A DNA stretch of 64,000 bases from contig CAMVEX010000007.1 of the NCBI GenBank assembly GCA_947166625.1, positions 60,794 through 124,793 on the forward strand. The letters run 5' to 3'. Of this stretch, positions 1 to 8,125 are shown in pieces (position 1 is the stretch's first letter; each line of letters starts with the position of its first letter). The notes beneath the pieces are model-generated. The model was not told where the DNA came from, ran no database searches, and was given only the letters and a program-made list of their open reading frames with translations. The stretch is from an uncultured Clostridia bacterium (GTDB lineage: Bacteria; Bacillota; Clostridia; Oscillospirales; Acutalibacteraceae). A program made the position numbers and the translations under genes.

Positions 1-2426
1 TAGATCGTAACCGTATGCTTCAGCGGTGTTAAAACTTCAACATGCCGCTTGAGTTTTATGTTAACGGCAGGCATGGATGAAGTGTCTGCGATCTCCGCTC
101 CGATTTTATTGGTCCACTGCTTTTTGACGGATAATACACCTTCATCGGGTAATTCTCTGTTTGTGAGAGTCAGAGTGCCGTCATACGCGCGAAGCGGAGA
201 AGAAATATCCGCTACATAATATCCATCCGGACAGTTTTCTTTAATGTAGTAGGTGTAGCGCTTATCATTCGGATCTCTGATCGGAAGGGTGTAGGTTTGC
301 GAATAATTATTTGAATTGCTCAGACGAACTTCCTGCACGACTTCTTCATGATGACTGTCATCCGCCATACGGCAAAGATCGACTGTAATCACGGGCAAGC
401 CCGAAGTATCAGTAATGAGCGTTCCTTCTTTATCCTCCCACTTCTTTTCAACGGTGATTTCGATATTCTCTTTCCTTGAAAGGAAGGTCGCCTTACCGTT
501 GTTGCCGAGCAGGCCGTTGACCGTTGCGCTCGAATTCGCAGTGCCCTCATTCATAGCGGTGTAGGCGTATGAATGGGAATCGGGTGCGGTTGAAGTGGTG
601 TTATCGGTCTTTGCCGTGTAGCCGTCGAGGCCGGGCTTTATAGTACTGCTGACAAAATTATGAAGCTCATCCTTGACAACATTGAAATAATAATCGTTAT
701 CGCCGGGGATCTCGTAAGTTACCGTAGTGAGCGGGACCATATTCTGATCGAAGGCGTTGGTGTAGGCAGGGCCTTCTTCTATATCGTTGGTGAAATCCAC
801 TCCGTAAGTCAACACGGTGGGGTCTGCGGCTATATATTCGCCGTTTGTCACATCTTCTCTGTTTGCGAAGGTGAACATTGCGACTTCTTTTGCGGGAAGC
901 CTCCATACAAGAGTTTGCTGACCGCTGTCATCCTCGGTCAATGTTACGGTGGTATCATATCCGGTAAAAGTATAGGTGCCGTCGCCGTCTTCATCAACGC
1001 CCGTAACAGGAGGTTTGCCGTTTTGCTTCAGGGTTATATCGGTGACAAACATTCCTTCGCCGATAACATCGGTGAACTCCACATCGCTGCTCTGTTCGCC
1101 GGAGCCTTCGTGATTGACTATGGGAATCGTATATTCCATCGAGCCCATCTTGATGATATTTGCGAGTGTCACAAAGGCATTCATAAGAACCGAATAAGTA
1201 TTTGCAAAGGTTACATAACCGTCGCCTTCATTGATATAGGTATAGTTGCCGTCCGCGGAATAATCTTTTTCCGTAACTTTGGGAGCCCAGTCGGGCTGAC
1301 CCATATAATATTTGATTTTCTCCGGCGAGGTAGTGCCATATCCGTTTCTTCCTTCCACTCCGACCATATAATAAGGATTCAGAAGGCAGGCGGTATAGCT
1401 GGGGTCGTCGGGGTCAGTGGGCTCATCAACTCCGAGACCTATATTGAACCACTGAACATCGATTTCTTTACCGTCGTTGTTATATTCCTCATAAGCATCG
1501 GCAATACGGTCGCGCCATATAGCTGCCGAAAGTATTGCACCTGTTGCAAAGAGTTCGTTTCTGTCACCGCCGCTCGAGGTCGTTATCGTATTGTTTCTGA
1601 GATCCGAAAGAGTTTCCGAATTCCAGTTTTTACTCGCCAGTGTCGGCTCGCCGTCGGTAAGCATGATAACATAGGGCCTGCGTTCGATACTGTTATCCGT
1701 CTCGGCGTTTATGTCATCAACAAAACTTTTAGCTCCCGCCACTATACCGTATTGGGTGCAGGTTCCGCTTTGGGCCTGCTCGCTGAACGAAAACGTTTCG
1801 CCGTCTTTGAGCAGTGTACTGCTCGATGCCACACTTCTGCTGCCGGAGAGGCGGATATATTTATCTTTCGTATCCTCGGAAGTGCTGCTGCTGGTATAGT
1901 GAGCAAGCGGCATAAACTCTTTTGTGTAATTGACACAGCTCGTACCGCTGCCGCTGAAGCGGACCAGCTTTATTCTATTATTGGGATTTGTTTGCGTGAT
2001 AATATCAATCGCTTCGTTGGCGGCATCAACCATCGCCGAAAGTCTTGTAACTCTGGTTCCGTCATCTTTCTCAACATCGCTGTTGTTATACATTGAAGTC
2101 GTGAAGTCGAGAATGAAGAGAACATCTGCGGCGATCGAGGTCGTCTCCGACGAGCCGTAAGAAGAGATATACTCCTGAGCAAGCACCTTGAGGTTTACAT
2201 CAAAGTGATCGTCGTTGACAGATACGCTCTTATCGGTCCAGATCCTGCCGTTATTTGAAATCGTACCGAATCCGTCGGGCACCGTGCCGGTATCCGGATC
2301 GGATGACAGGGTATAGGTATATTCGCCCTTTTCCGCCGTGCCGGTATCGGCAGAGGACGAAATAAAGGGCAACGCCCCAGACACTATCAACGCTATAAGC
2401 AGAATTGAAATGATCCTTTTCCTCAC
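1..2426 (-). CDS. VWA-domain surface adhesin with Cna-B-like repeats (partial, runs off the left edge)
   Basis: About 808 codons are visible; the C-terminus lies outside the window. The start is a GTG at 2426 behind AAGGAG (spacing about 8). A signal peptide follows (MRKRI, then a hydrophobic stretch ending near SSA at about residue 26). A von Willebrand A domain occupies roughly residues 95-390. Its metal site reads D-F-T-T-S (a DxTxS variant of DxSxS), and a later LTDGEP supplies the far Asp. After about residue 650 two Cna-B-like modules begin, each opening with V-(E/K)-K-x-W and carrying D-T-S-x-(L/M)-P. This layout fits a wall-anchored pilus-tip or adhesin protein; the sortase signal would lie beyond the window. 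A c-di-GMP riboswitch sits in its leader, so expression is probably tied to c-di-GMP. Sure of the VWA fold, less sure of the ligand. Confidence 0.85.
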   Translation of the reverse strand, partial: MRKRIISILLIALIVSGALPFISSSADTGTAEKGEYTYTLSSDPDTGTVPDGFGTISNNGRIWTDKSVSVNDDHFDVNLKVLAQEYISSYGSSETTSIAADVLFILDFTTSMYNNSDVEKDDGTRVTRLSAMVDAANEAIDIITQTNPNNRIKLVRFSGSGTSCVNYTKEFMPLAHYTSSSTSEDTKDKYIRLSGSRSVASSSTLLKDGETFSFSEQAQSGTCTQYGIVAGAKSFVDDINAETDNSIERRPYVIMLTDGEPTLASKNWNSETLSDLRNNTITTSSGGDRNELFATGAILSAAIWRDRIADAYEEYNNDGKEIDVQWFNIGLGVDEPTDPDDPSYTACLLNPYYMVGVEGRNGYGTTSPEKIKYYMGQPDWAPKVTEKDYSADGNYTYINEGDGYVTFANTYSVLMNAFVTLANIIKMGSMEYTIPIVNHEGSGEQSSDVEFTDVIGEGMFVTDITLKQNGKPPVTGVDEDGDGTYTFTGYDTTVTLTEDDSGQQTLVWRLPAKEVAMFTFANREDVTNGEYIAADPTVLTYGVDFTNDIEEGPAYTNAFDQNMVPLTTVTYEIPGDNDYYFNVVKDELHNFVSSTIKPGLDGYTAKTDNTTSTAPDSHSYAYTAMNEGTANSSATVNGLLGNNGKATFLSRKENIEITVEKKWEDKEGTLITDTSGLPVITVDLCRMADDSHHEEVVQEVRLSNSNNYSQTYTLPIRDPNDKRYTYYIKENCPDGYYVADISSPLRAYDGTLTLTNRELPDEGVLSVKKQWTNKIGAEIADTSSMPAVNIKLKRHVEVLTPLKHTVTI

Positions 2427-2472
2427 GATTATTACTCCTTAACAGGTTTAACCTGACTTGCTTTATATTCTT

Positions 2473-2524
2473 AAAAAGAAAAAACGGCCACAGGAAAATC
2501 AAAGAATGATTTTAACTGCAGCCG
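2473..2524 (-). terminator. Riboswitch expression platform: intrinsic terminator
   Basis: The RNA CGGCUGCAG (2516-2524) pairs fully, counting G-U, with CUGUGGCCG (2485-2493). An inner AAAAUCA/UGAUUUU stem and a UUCUU loop complete the hairpin, and UUUUUUCUUUUU follows. The 5' arm uses the same bases as the 3' closing strand of the aptamer, so aptamer and terminator should exclude each other. That predicts that ligand binding relieves termination (ON switch); the direction is inferred. Confidence 0.8.
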
Positions 2525-2604
2525 GTCAATCATACATTATATAAATGCTTAGACACCTTGGCTTTGCGTCACCGGATTTCTCCGGCTTTGCCGAATATCA
2601 AATT
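2517..2604 (-). promoter_or_regulatory. c-di-GMP-I (GEMM) riboswitch aptamer
   Basis: On the minus strand, directly after the cyclase stop codon, the RNA reads CGGCAAAG, a CCGGA-GAAA-UCCGG tetraloop hairpin, GUGACGCAAAGCC, a GUCUAAG receptor-like strand, and GAUUGACCGGCUGC at the 3' side. The GAAA tetraloop, the GACGCAAAGCC core and the closing GGCUGC are the hallmarks of clostridial GEMM-I aptamers. It lies between a diguanylate cyclase gene and an adhesin gene. A TATAAT at 2602-2607 could be a local -10, but no good -35 accompanies it, so read-through from the cyclase gene is also possible. Confidence 0.85.
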
Positions 2605-2613
2605 ATAAGAGAT

Positions 2614-3696
2614 CTATCCGCGCCCGTCTCGCTTATCGGCATACATCATCACATCCGCTTTGCGGAAAAGCTCATCATAATCCCCTTCGGAAGAAACGGA
2701 GCCTTTGACCGAGCCGAAGCTGCAGGATATTTTTTCATCGATCCCTTCAACGCTCAGAATATCGAGCGTGGATTTTACGCGATCAATCTTTTTATCAAAC
2801 TCATCTTTGCCTGACTCGCTGACGATAACGAACTCATCGCCTCCGTAGCGGTAAACGGCGTTTTCGCCGAAATTATCAACAAGCACATCGGCTACCGCTT
2901 TGATGACGCTGTCACCGGCATCGTGACCGTATCTGTCGTTAATGCGCTTAAAGCGGTCAATATCGCAAACGCACAGGATGATCTCTCTGCCTTCATAAGA
3001 CGAAGCATCATCAACGAGAGCGTAGCGGTTTTTGACATCCGTGATTATATCGGTCCTCGCGGCTCTGTGCAGCTCTGCGTTGAGGGATTTGACCTCCAGC
3101 TTGCTCTTGATAAGGCTGAAGGAAACCCTGTATCTCGCCAGAGAGCCGTAAATGCAAAAGAGCATGAGCCCGATATAATTGAAAACATCGACCCCATGAG
3201 CGCCGTTGAATCTGTACATAATGAAAAAGAAAATTCCGAACGGCAGCGAAACCAGCAAGAAGCTGAATACGGGGCGAAGAACGATGGTGCAAATAAGACA
3301 AATAATAACTGCGTAAAGAGTGAGGATCTGCTCGCCCTGCCTGAAATGATTGTAAGAAACCATCATACCCCAGGCAGATATGATCCCGAAAAGCAAAAAC
3401 ACCTCAAGCTTGATGAGATTGTGTGACTGAACGCCTTTGGAAACGAAAAAGCGAAGAAGCAGATGAAACAGGGCGCAGCAAATAAAGCAAAAACTCATTG
3501 AGCCGAAGCTTATTGACGAAGTAATGGTGTCACGCTCAAAAATAAGAACGGCGCAAAGCCCTATCGCCTCAATCAGACAGCCGGCAAGCGAGATCATCAG
3601 CATACTTCCGGTGTTGATCCTCTCGACCTCAGCCCTGAGCTCGCCGTCAATCGCAGGCAGCAAAAAATTTTTGATCTTTTTTATTGACCCGTTCAT
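2614..3696 (-). CDS. Membrane diguanylate cyclase (GGDEF)
   Basis: 360 aa. The N-terminal half (about residues 30-200) holds six or so hydrophobic segments with short loops and no recognised sensor domain. The C-terminal GGDEF domain (about 210-360) has the D-I-D-R-F-K-R-I-N-D substrate and metal region and an intact R-Y-G-G-D-E-F signature, so it should make c-di-GMP from two GTP. The RxxD inhibitory site normally found five residues before GGDEF is absent. The ATG at 3696 is chosen because a consensus promoter lies at 3769-3797, which excludes the upstream in-frame TTG at 3804. Its stop codon lies about 10 bases before a c-di-GMP riboswitch aptamer, so its product probably controls the next gene. 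Confidence 0.9.
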   Translation of the reverse strand: MNGSIKKIKNFLLPAIDGELRAEVERINTGSMLMISLAGCLIEAIGLCAVLIFERDTITSSISFGSMSFCFICCALFHLLLRFFVSKGVQSHNLIKLEVFLLFGIISAWGMMVSYNHFRQGEQILTLYAVIICLICTIVLRPVFSFLLVSLPFGIFFFIMYRFNGAHGVDVFNYIGLMLFCIYGSLARYRVSFSLIKSKLEVKSLNAELHRAARTDIITDVKNRYALVDDASSYEGREIILCVCDIDRFKRINDRYGHDAGDSVIKAVADVLVDNFGENAVYRYGGDEFVIVSESGKDEFDKKIDRVKSTLDILSVEGIDEKISCSFGSVKGSVSSEGDYDELFRKADVMMYADKRDGRG

Positions 3697-3768
3697 AACA
3701 TCACAGCTACAATTATTATTTTGACCGAACCTGACCTTGACTCGGTCAAGCGTTATTAAAGCGTTATT

Positions 3769-3797
3769 ATTATATTCGAAGCGGAAAATTAAGTCAA
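3769..3797 (-). promoter_or_regulatory. Promoter of the diguanylate cyclase gene
   Basis: Minus-strand TTGACT, 17 bases, TATAAT. The leader it would make (about 65 nt) contains an 8-bp inverted repeat TTGACCGA/TCGGTCAA (3721-3728 and 3742-3749) and two direct copies of an AATAACGCTT-like motif. The 365-bp gap 3697-4061 between divergent genes otherwise holds a plus-strand promoter at 3968 and a 7-bp ACGCTTT/AAAGCGT inverted repeat (3893-3928) of unknown role. Confidence 0.75.
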
Positions 3798-3967
3798 GTG
3801 GCAATTTGACTAATTACAAAAATAAATGTCACTGTTTTTGTTGAAATTTACAATTCGGCGGCCGGCCGGAGCATTGAAACACTTGTATGCTGACGCTTTA
3901 ACGCGAAGCAGTGATAAAGTGAAAGCGTTACGGCGGCAGGCGGATACACCCGTTTTTTTCATAAAAC

Positions 3968-3996
3968 TTGACCTGATAAATTTATTGTGATATGAT
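3968..3996 (+). promoter_or_regulatory. Promoter of the partner-switching operon
   Basis: TTGACC, 17 bases, TATGAT, about 65 bases ahead of the first gene. It diverges from the diguanylate cyclase promoter at 3769-3797. Confidence 0.65.
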
Positions 3997-4061
3997 TCTC
4001 GAAAAAGAAAATACATAAACAAAAAACCGGAAACATACCGAATCGGGAAAGTTGGTGCTCA

Positions 4062-5441
4062 ATGGCTGCTTTTAATCAGTTTTTTTCGCGTATGACAGGC
4101 ACGCTCGCGGTCATACTCGTAGTCGCCGCCGTAATAGGCGGGACGGATATTCTCTCAAAGTTTTTTTATACCGACCGCAAGCTCAAATATTCTCTGATAA
4201 TCGGCATTTTCGGCGGATTTTTCGGAGTTTACGGCAATATGTCGGGAGTTGACTTCAACGGCGCGGTCATATCCGTAAGAGATGTGGGTCCGATGCTCGC
4301 AGGCTTTGCCGGAGGCCCGATAGGAGGGCTGCTCGCCGGTCTGATAGCGGGGCTTCACCGCCTGACTCTCGGAGGGATCACCGCAACCGCCTGCATAACC
4401 GCCACCTGCATAATCGGAATAATCTGCGGCACGGTATCGATCCTGCTTCACCGCCTGATAGAAAAGCCGTGGTTTGCATTCATAATCGGCGTGCTGATGG
4501 AAACGCTTCATCTGGGCATAGTTCTCATAATGGTAAAGCCGTTTGAAACCGCCCTCGATATAGTTAAAAGCATATTTGTGCCGTTCATTCTCGTGAACGC
4601 GATAGGTTTCTCTCTGCTGATAGCTCTTATCGGATATATCGAGAGGCAGAGAAATCTCACTCTCGAAAGAAACCGTATGCATTCCGAGCTTGAAATCGCG
4701 ACGGTAATTCAGCATTCGCTGTTACCGACAATTGACGAAACATATCCCGCGCGCAAAGAAATAGATGTATATGCCGGGATGGATACGGCAAAAGAGGTCG
4801 GCGGAGATTTTTACGATCTGTTTTTTATAGACAAAAACAGGGTGGCATTTATCATCGCGGATGTATCCGGCAAGGGAGTGCCCGCCGCGCTGTTTATGGC
4901 GACTTCAAAGACCACTCTGCAAAGCTGTGTGCGCGATATACCCGATCTCGGTCAGGCTCTTGCGACGGCAAACAACGCGCTGTGTAAAAACAACATAGCC
5001 AATATGTTTGTGACCGCCTGGGTCGGTATCCTTGATCTGACAGGCGGAAATCTGACCTTTGCGAGCGCCGGTCACAATCCACCCGTCCTCTTGAGCGAAG
5101 GCAAGGCTGAATATCTAAAGATCAAAAACGGATTTGTCCTCGCCGGTATGGAAGGCGTGAAATACAAAACACAGAGCATCACTCTCAAGAGCGGCGACAA
5201 GCTGTTCCTTTACACAGACGGCGTGACAGAAGCCGAAAACACCTCTCACGAATTATTCGGGGAAGACAGGCTGATAAACTGCATCGCGGAAACTCAGGGA
5301 ATGACAAGCGGCGACACTTCGCAGAAAGTGAAATACGCCGTAAACGGATTCGCGGGCAAAGCCGAGCAGTTTGACGATATTACAATGCTTTGCGTCAGAT
5401 TAACGGAAAGTGATAATAATGATACGGGAGAAGCAGTATGA
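4062..5441 (+). CDS. SpoIIE/RsbU-type PP2C phosphatase with 5TM-LytS-like sensor
   Basis: 459 aa. Residues 1-190 are a membrane domain rich in Gly-Gly turns (GFAGGPIGGLLAGLIAG), matching the 5TM-5TMR_LYT family of LytS/YehU sensors. A short helix (about 195-225, ending HSLLPT) leads to a SpoIIE-type PP2C domain with G-G-D-F-Y-D, I-A-D-V-S-G-K-G and a C-terminal D-D-I-T-M-L, the metal-binding Asp set. The expected role is to dephosphorylate phospho-serine on STAS proteins, and two STAS genes follow. It is first in a four-gene operon and overlaps the next gene by four bases (ATGA). The signal sensed is unknown; in LytS-like proteins this domain senses the cell envelope or metabolites. Confidence 0.9.
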   Translation: MAAFNQFFSRMTGTLAVILVVAAVIGGTDILSKFFYTDRKLKYSLIIGIFGGFFGVYGNMSGVDFNGAVISVRDVGPMLAGFAGGPIGGLLAGLIAGLHRLTLGGITATACITATCIIGIICGTVSILLHRLIEKPWFAFIIGVLMETLHLGIVLIMVKPFETALDIVKSIFVPFILVNAIGFSLLIALIGYIERQRNLTLERNRMHSELEIATVIQHSLLPTIDETYPARKEIDVYAGMDTAKEVGGDFYDLFFIDKNRVAFIIADVSGKGVPAALFMATSKTTLQSCVRDIPDLGQALATANNALCKNNIANMFVTAWVGILDLTGGNLTFASAGHNPPVLLSEGKAEYLKIKNGFVLAGMEGVKYKTQSITLKSGDKLFLYTDGVTEAENTSHELFGEDRLINCIAETQGMTSGDTSQKVKYAVNGFAGKAEQFDDITMLCVRLTESDNNDTGEAV

Positions 5442-6604
5442 GCAATAACGAAATGACATTGAGCCTAACCGGCAGGATCGACTCCGCAAACGCGGCAAGC
5501 ACTGAGCAGGAGCTGATTTCAAAAATCGGCGATCACAAAGGCGATCTCACTCTTGACGCCCGGGAGCTTGAATATATCTCAAGCGCCGGGCTGAGGATAA
5601 TTCTCAGGCTCAAAAAGTCGAATCCGTCGCTGAAAGTGATCAACTGCTCATCGGAAGTTTATGAGATATTCGATATGACGGGATTTACCGAAATGATGGA
5701 TATTTCAAAGGCATACCGTGAGCTGAGCGTTGAGGGATGCGAGGTGGTCGGCGAAGGCGCCAACGGCAAGGTTTACAGGATAGACAGCGACACGATAGTA
5801 AAAGTATATAAAAATCATGACGCGCTCGAAGAGATCCACAATGAGCGGGAACTTGCCCGTAAGGCGTTTGTAATGGGAGTTCCGACCGCGATCCCCTATG
5901 ATGTGGTCAAGGTAGGCGATCTTTACGGCTCCGTTTTTGAGCTGCTCAACGCGAAATCCTTCGCGAAGCTCATGATCGCAGACCCTTCTCAGACGGAGAA
6001 GCTTGCGCGCGAAAGCGTTGAAATTCTCAAGACCATACATTCAACGATCCTTAAACCCGGCGAGCTGCCCGATAAAAAGGAAGAGGCGCTTGAATGGGCG
6101 AGATTCTGCCTTGATTATCTGCCCTCGGATATCGGTGAAAAACTGGTAACGCTCATCAAAGAGATACCCGACACGCTCAATATGCTTCACGGCGATTATC
6201 ACATCAAAAACATCATGCAGCAAAACGGCGAAAACCTGCTGATAGATATGGACACTCTCGCAATGGGGCATCCGGTATTTGAATTCAGCGGAATTTACGC
6301 CGCATACGCGGGATTCAGCTGCATAGACCACGAGAATGTAAAGCGTTTTCTCGAAATTCCTTACGATCAGGCAAATCTTTTCTGGAAAACAACGCTCAGG
6401 GAATACTTCGGGACCGACGATCCCGATAAGCTCGCCGAAATCGAAAATATGGCGGCGATCATATTCTACGCGAGGCTTCTCAGGCGGACTTATCGCAAAT
6501 CAAAAGACGATGAAGATACAAAGAAGCGAATGATCGAATACTGTATCACGACGCTCTGCGAACGAGTTGCAACAACCGATAAACTTTATTTTGAGGTGAA
6601 CTGA
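5438..6604 (+). CDS. STAS domain fused to an APH/eukaryotic-like kinase
   Basis: 388 aa. Residues 1-95 are a STAS (anti-sigma-antagonist) domain with Y-I-S-S-A-G-L-R; Ser48 matches the phosphorylated Ser of SpoIIAA. Residues 100-388 are a kinase of the aminoglycoside-phosphotransferase/eukaryotic-like fold: glycine loop GEGANGKVY (105-113), candidate ATP lysine K122, H-G-D-Y-H-I-K-N (251-258) with catalytic D253, and I-D-M-D (269-272) in the DFG position. STAS proteins are normally phosphorylated by separate HATPase kinases, so a covalently attached protein-like kinase is unusual. It sits between a PP2C phosphatase and a second STAS gene, so phosphorylation of its own or the neighbour's STAS serine is the natural guess. 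A small-molecule substrate is not excluded. Confidence 0.85.
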   Translation: MSNNEMTLSLTGRIDSANAASTEQELISKIGDHKGDLTLDARELEYISSAGLRIILRLKKSNPSLKVINCSSEVYEIFDMTGFTEMMDISKAYRELSVEGCEVVGEGANGKVYRIDSDTIVKVYKNHDALEEIHNERELARKAFVMGVPTAIPYDVVKVGDLYGSVFELLNAKSFAKLMIADPSQTEKLARESVEILKTIHSTILKPGELPDKKEEALEWARFCLDYLPSDIGEKLVTLIKEIPDTLNMLHGDYHIKNIMQQNGENLLIDMDTLAMGHPVFEFSGIYAAYAGFSCIDHENVKRFLEIPYDQANLFWKTTLREYFGTDDPDKLAEIENMAAIIFYARLLRRTYRKSKDDEDTKKRMIEYCITTLCERVATTDKLYFEVN

Positions 6605-6605
6605 A

Positions 6606-6905
6606 ATGACAATCGACTTAAATAAAAACGGGCAGGCGCTCACCGTAAAACTCACCGGAAGGCTTGACACCGCAACATCACCCGATCTTGACAAAATTAT
6701 AAGCGAGGAGCTTGACGATATAACGGAGCTCACTTTTGACATCCACGCTCTCGAATACACTTCATCCGCAGGGCTGAGAGTTTTTCTCAAAGCCCAGAAG
6801 CTTATGAATTCCAAGGGCTCAATGAAAATCACGGGCGCGATACAGAGCGTCTATGAAATTTTTGAAATGACCGGCTTTGACGAAATAATGAACATAGAGC
6901 AGTAA
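6606..6905 (+). CDS. STAS-domain anti-anti-sigma factor (SpoIIAA/RsbV-like)
   Basis: 99 aa, one complete STAS domain. The Y-T-S-S-A-G-L-R loop carries Ser53, equivalent to the regulatory Ser of SpoIIAA/RsbV. It shares its E-I-F-(E/D)-M-T-G-F-(D/T)-E tail with the STAS part of the gene before it, so the two domains are probably paralogues. It starts one base after the upstream stop codon and is followed by an RsbW-like kinase gene. The expected cycle is phosphorylation by the kinase, dephosphorylation by the SpoIIE-type phosphatase, and binding to the kinase when unphosphorylated. No sigma factor gene lies nearby. Confidence 0.9.
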   Translation: MTIDLNKNGQALTVKLTGRLDTATSPDLDKIISEELDDITELTFDIHALEYTSSAGLRVFLKAQKLMNSKGSMKITGAIQSVYEIFEMTGFDEIMNIEQ

Positions 6906-6935
6906 TACACCGGTATTCCGAAAGGAGGCTGCCGT

Positions 6936-7343
6936 ATGCCGAACAGCCTTGTAATTGAGGCGACGCAGGGAAATCTGCACACCGTCATTGATTTTATCGA
7001 CGAAGAGCTTGAAGCTCTTGACTGCCCCATGAAAGCTCAGACGCAGATCGACCTCTGCGCAGAAGAAATATTCATAAATATCGCAAGCTATGCCTACCCC
7101 GACGGAAACGGCATGGCGGAGATCGCCGTTGAGCCGGTTGACTCCGGAGTGGCAATTACATTCATTGATTCCGGAATGCCGTATAATCCCCTGGAAAAAG
7201 CCGACCCGGATATAACCCTTGACGCCGAATCGCGCGCGATAGGCGGTCTCGGGATCTTCATCGTAAAAAAGGTGATGGATAAGGCGGAATATGCTTACGA
7301 AGACGGAAAAAATAAGCTGAAACTGACGAAAATGTTTAAGTAA
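6936..7343 (+). CDS. RsbW/SpoIIAB-like anti-sigma kinase (HATPase_c_2)
   Basis: 135 aa, one GHKL ATPase domain. The N box reads E-E-I-F-I-N-I-A-S-Y-A-Y, the G1 box F-I-D-S-G-M-P-Y-N-P and the G2 box G-G-L-G-I-F-I-V-K-K. A strong AAAGGAGG ribosome site precedes the ATG. It is last in the four-gene operon and is followed by a terminator at 7370. The family phosphorylates STAS partners and binds a sigma factor or another output protein; the output is not encoded here. Confidence 0.9.
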   Translation: MPNSLVIEATQGNLHTVIDFIDEELEALDCPMKAQTQIDLCAEEIFINIASYAYPDGNGMAEIAVEPVDSGVAITFIDSGMPYNPLEKADPDITLDAESRAIGGLGIFIVKKVMDKAEYAYEDGKNKLKLTKMFK

Positions 7344-7369
7344 ATATCAACCGTATTAAACCTGAAGAG

Positions 7370-7400
7370 AGCCGGGCATTCAAGCGAATGCCCGGCTGTT
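7370..7400 (+). terminator. Terminator of the partner-switching operon
   Basis: Perfect 12-bp stem AGCCGGGCATTC/GAATGCCCGGCT with a 4-base loop, followed by GTTTGATT. Confidence 0.8.
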
Positions 7401-7422
7401 TGATTCAGAAAATTATGTCTTA

Positions 7423-7728
7423 TTATTTCCAAGGAACCCATTCAACACTATGATTCTGCTTATTGTATGCCGAGTGTTCACCCCAATCATATCCCGCCAT
7501 CATATCATCGTATTTTTCCTGCGAAGACTTTTGATTCGGTTTTGCAGTTGCACAAAAAACTATGAAAGAAACAACGCTGATTAAAGCTAAGATGACCATA
7601 GCAGTTTTCAGAAAAGATCTTAATTCACTTTTTTCTTCTTTAGGTTTATCGCTCAACCAAAAATAAAAGAAATAGAACACCCCTACTATCAAAAGTAAGA
7701 AAAAACAAAATGCAAACAAATACTCCAT
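7423..7728 (-). CDS. Small two-helix membrane protein, unknown function
   Basis: 101 aa. Two hydrophobic segments (about residues 3-25 and 42-62) are joined by a charged loop (DKPKEEKSE). The polar tail is rich in Trp, Tyr and Asn and ends VEWVPWK. The start follows GGAGGAATAAA, and a consensus promoter lies just upstream, so the gene looks real. No family recognised. Confidence 0.65.
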   Translation of the reverse strand: MEYLFAFCFFLLLIVGVFYFFYFWLSDKPKEEKSELRSFLKTAMVILALISVVSFIVFCATAKPNQKSSQEKYDDMMAGYDWGEHSAYNKQNHSVEWVPWK

Positions 7729-7768
7729 TTTATTCCTCCAAATTATTCGAGAGTTTTGAGATTATCTT

Positions 7769-7797
7769 ATTTTATCCTACTTTATCGGATTTGTCAA
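7769..7797 (-). promoter_or_regulatory. Promoter of the small membrane-protein gene
   Basis: Minus-strand TTGACA, 17 bases, TAAAAT, ending about 40 bases before the start codon. Confidence 0.7.
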
Positions 7798-7842
7798 TAT
7801 CAATTTGCTTTTCACTGTATAATTACGGCGAGGTGAATTACA

Positions 7843-8028
7843 ATGAAACCGCTGAAAGAAAAAATAAGCATTACAATCGACGGTGATTTACTCGAAACTC
7901 TTAAGGCCCTCGCCGAAGAAGACGACCGTTCACTTTCTCAGTATATAAATATCACACTGCGGACACATATTAAGAAGCTTAATAAACCGGAGAAAAAAAC
8001 CGATTCATACAAAAACGACAAAACTTAA
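7843..8028 (+). CDS. Ribbon-helix-helix DNA-binding protein (CopG/Arc type)
   Basis: 61 aa. The beta strand K-I-S-I-T-I-D is followed by two helices (LLETLKALAEEDDRS, then LSQYINITLRTHIKKL), the ribbon-helix-helix pattern of small repressors and antitoxins. The Lys-rich tail looks disordered. A GAGGTG ribosome site and a TATAAT-like -10 at 7818 precede it. It is a lone gene: the toxin-antitoxin pair starting at 8126 has its own antitoxin and its own promoter, so this is probably a separate regulator or a leftover antitoxin. Confidence 0.7.
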   Translation: MKPLKEKISITIDGDLLETLKALAEEDDRSLSQYINITLRTHIKKLNKPEKKTDSYKNDKT

Positions 8029-8072
8029 ACTGTTTTTAGTTCTTAGAGATTTTTTATCAGACAAATTTGCTG

Positions 8073-8101
8073 TTGAATTTTACTTAAAATTATGCTAAAA
8101 T
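8073..8101 (+). promoter_or_regulatory. Promoter of the toxin-antitoxin pair
   Basis: TTGAAT, 17 bases, TAAAAT, directly ahead of the AAAGGAG at 8111-8117. Confidence 0.7.
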
Positions 8102-8125
8102 TTAATCAGCAAAGGAGTGGTGAAT

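Noticed and set aside
660..2096. Long open frame on the plus strand opposite the adhesin
   Set aside because: It is the complement of a minus-strand gene with clear VWA and signal-peptide motifs; its own translation has no recognisable domain and no ribosome site.
3841..3965. Possible riboswitch in the gap before the partner-switching operon
   Set aside because: There is a 7-bp stem and a T-run after ACACCCG, but none of the conserved cores of c-di-GMP, SAM, TPP or cobalamin switches, and it lies upstream of the promoter.
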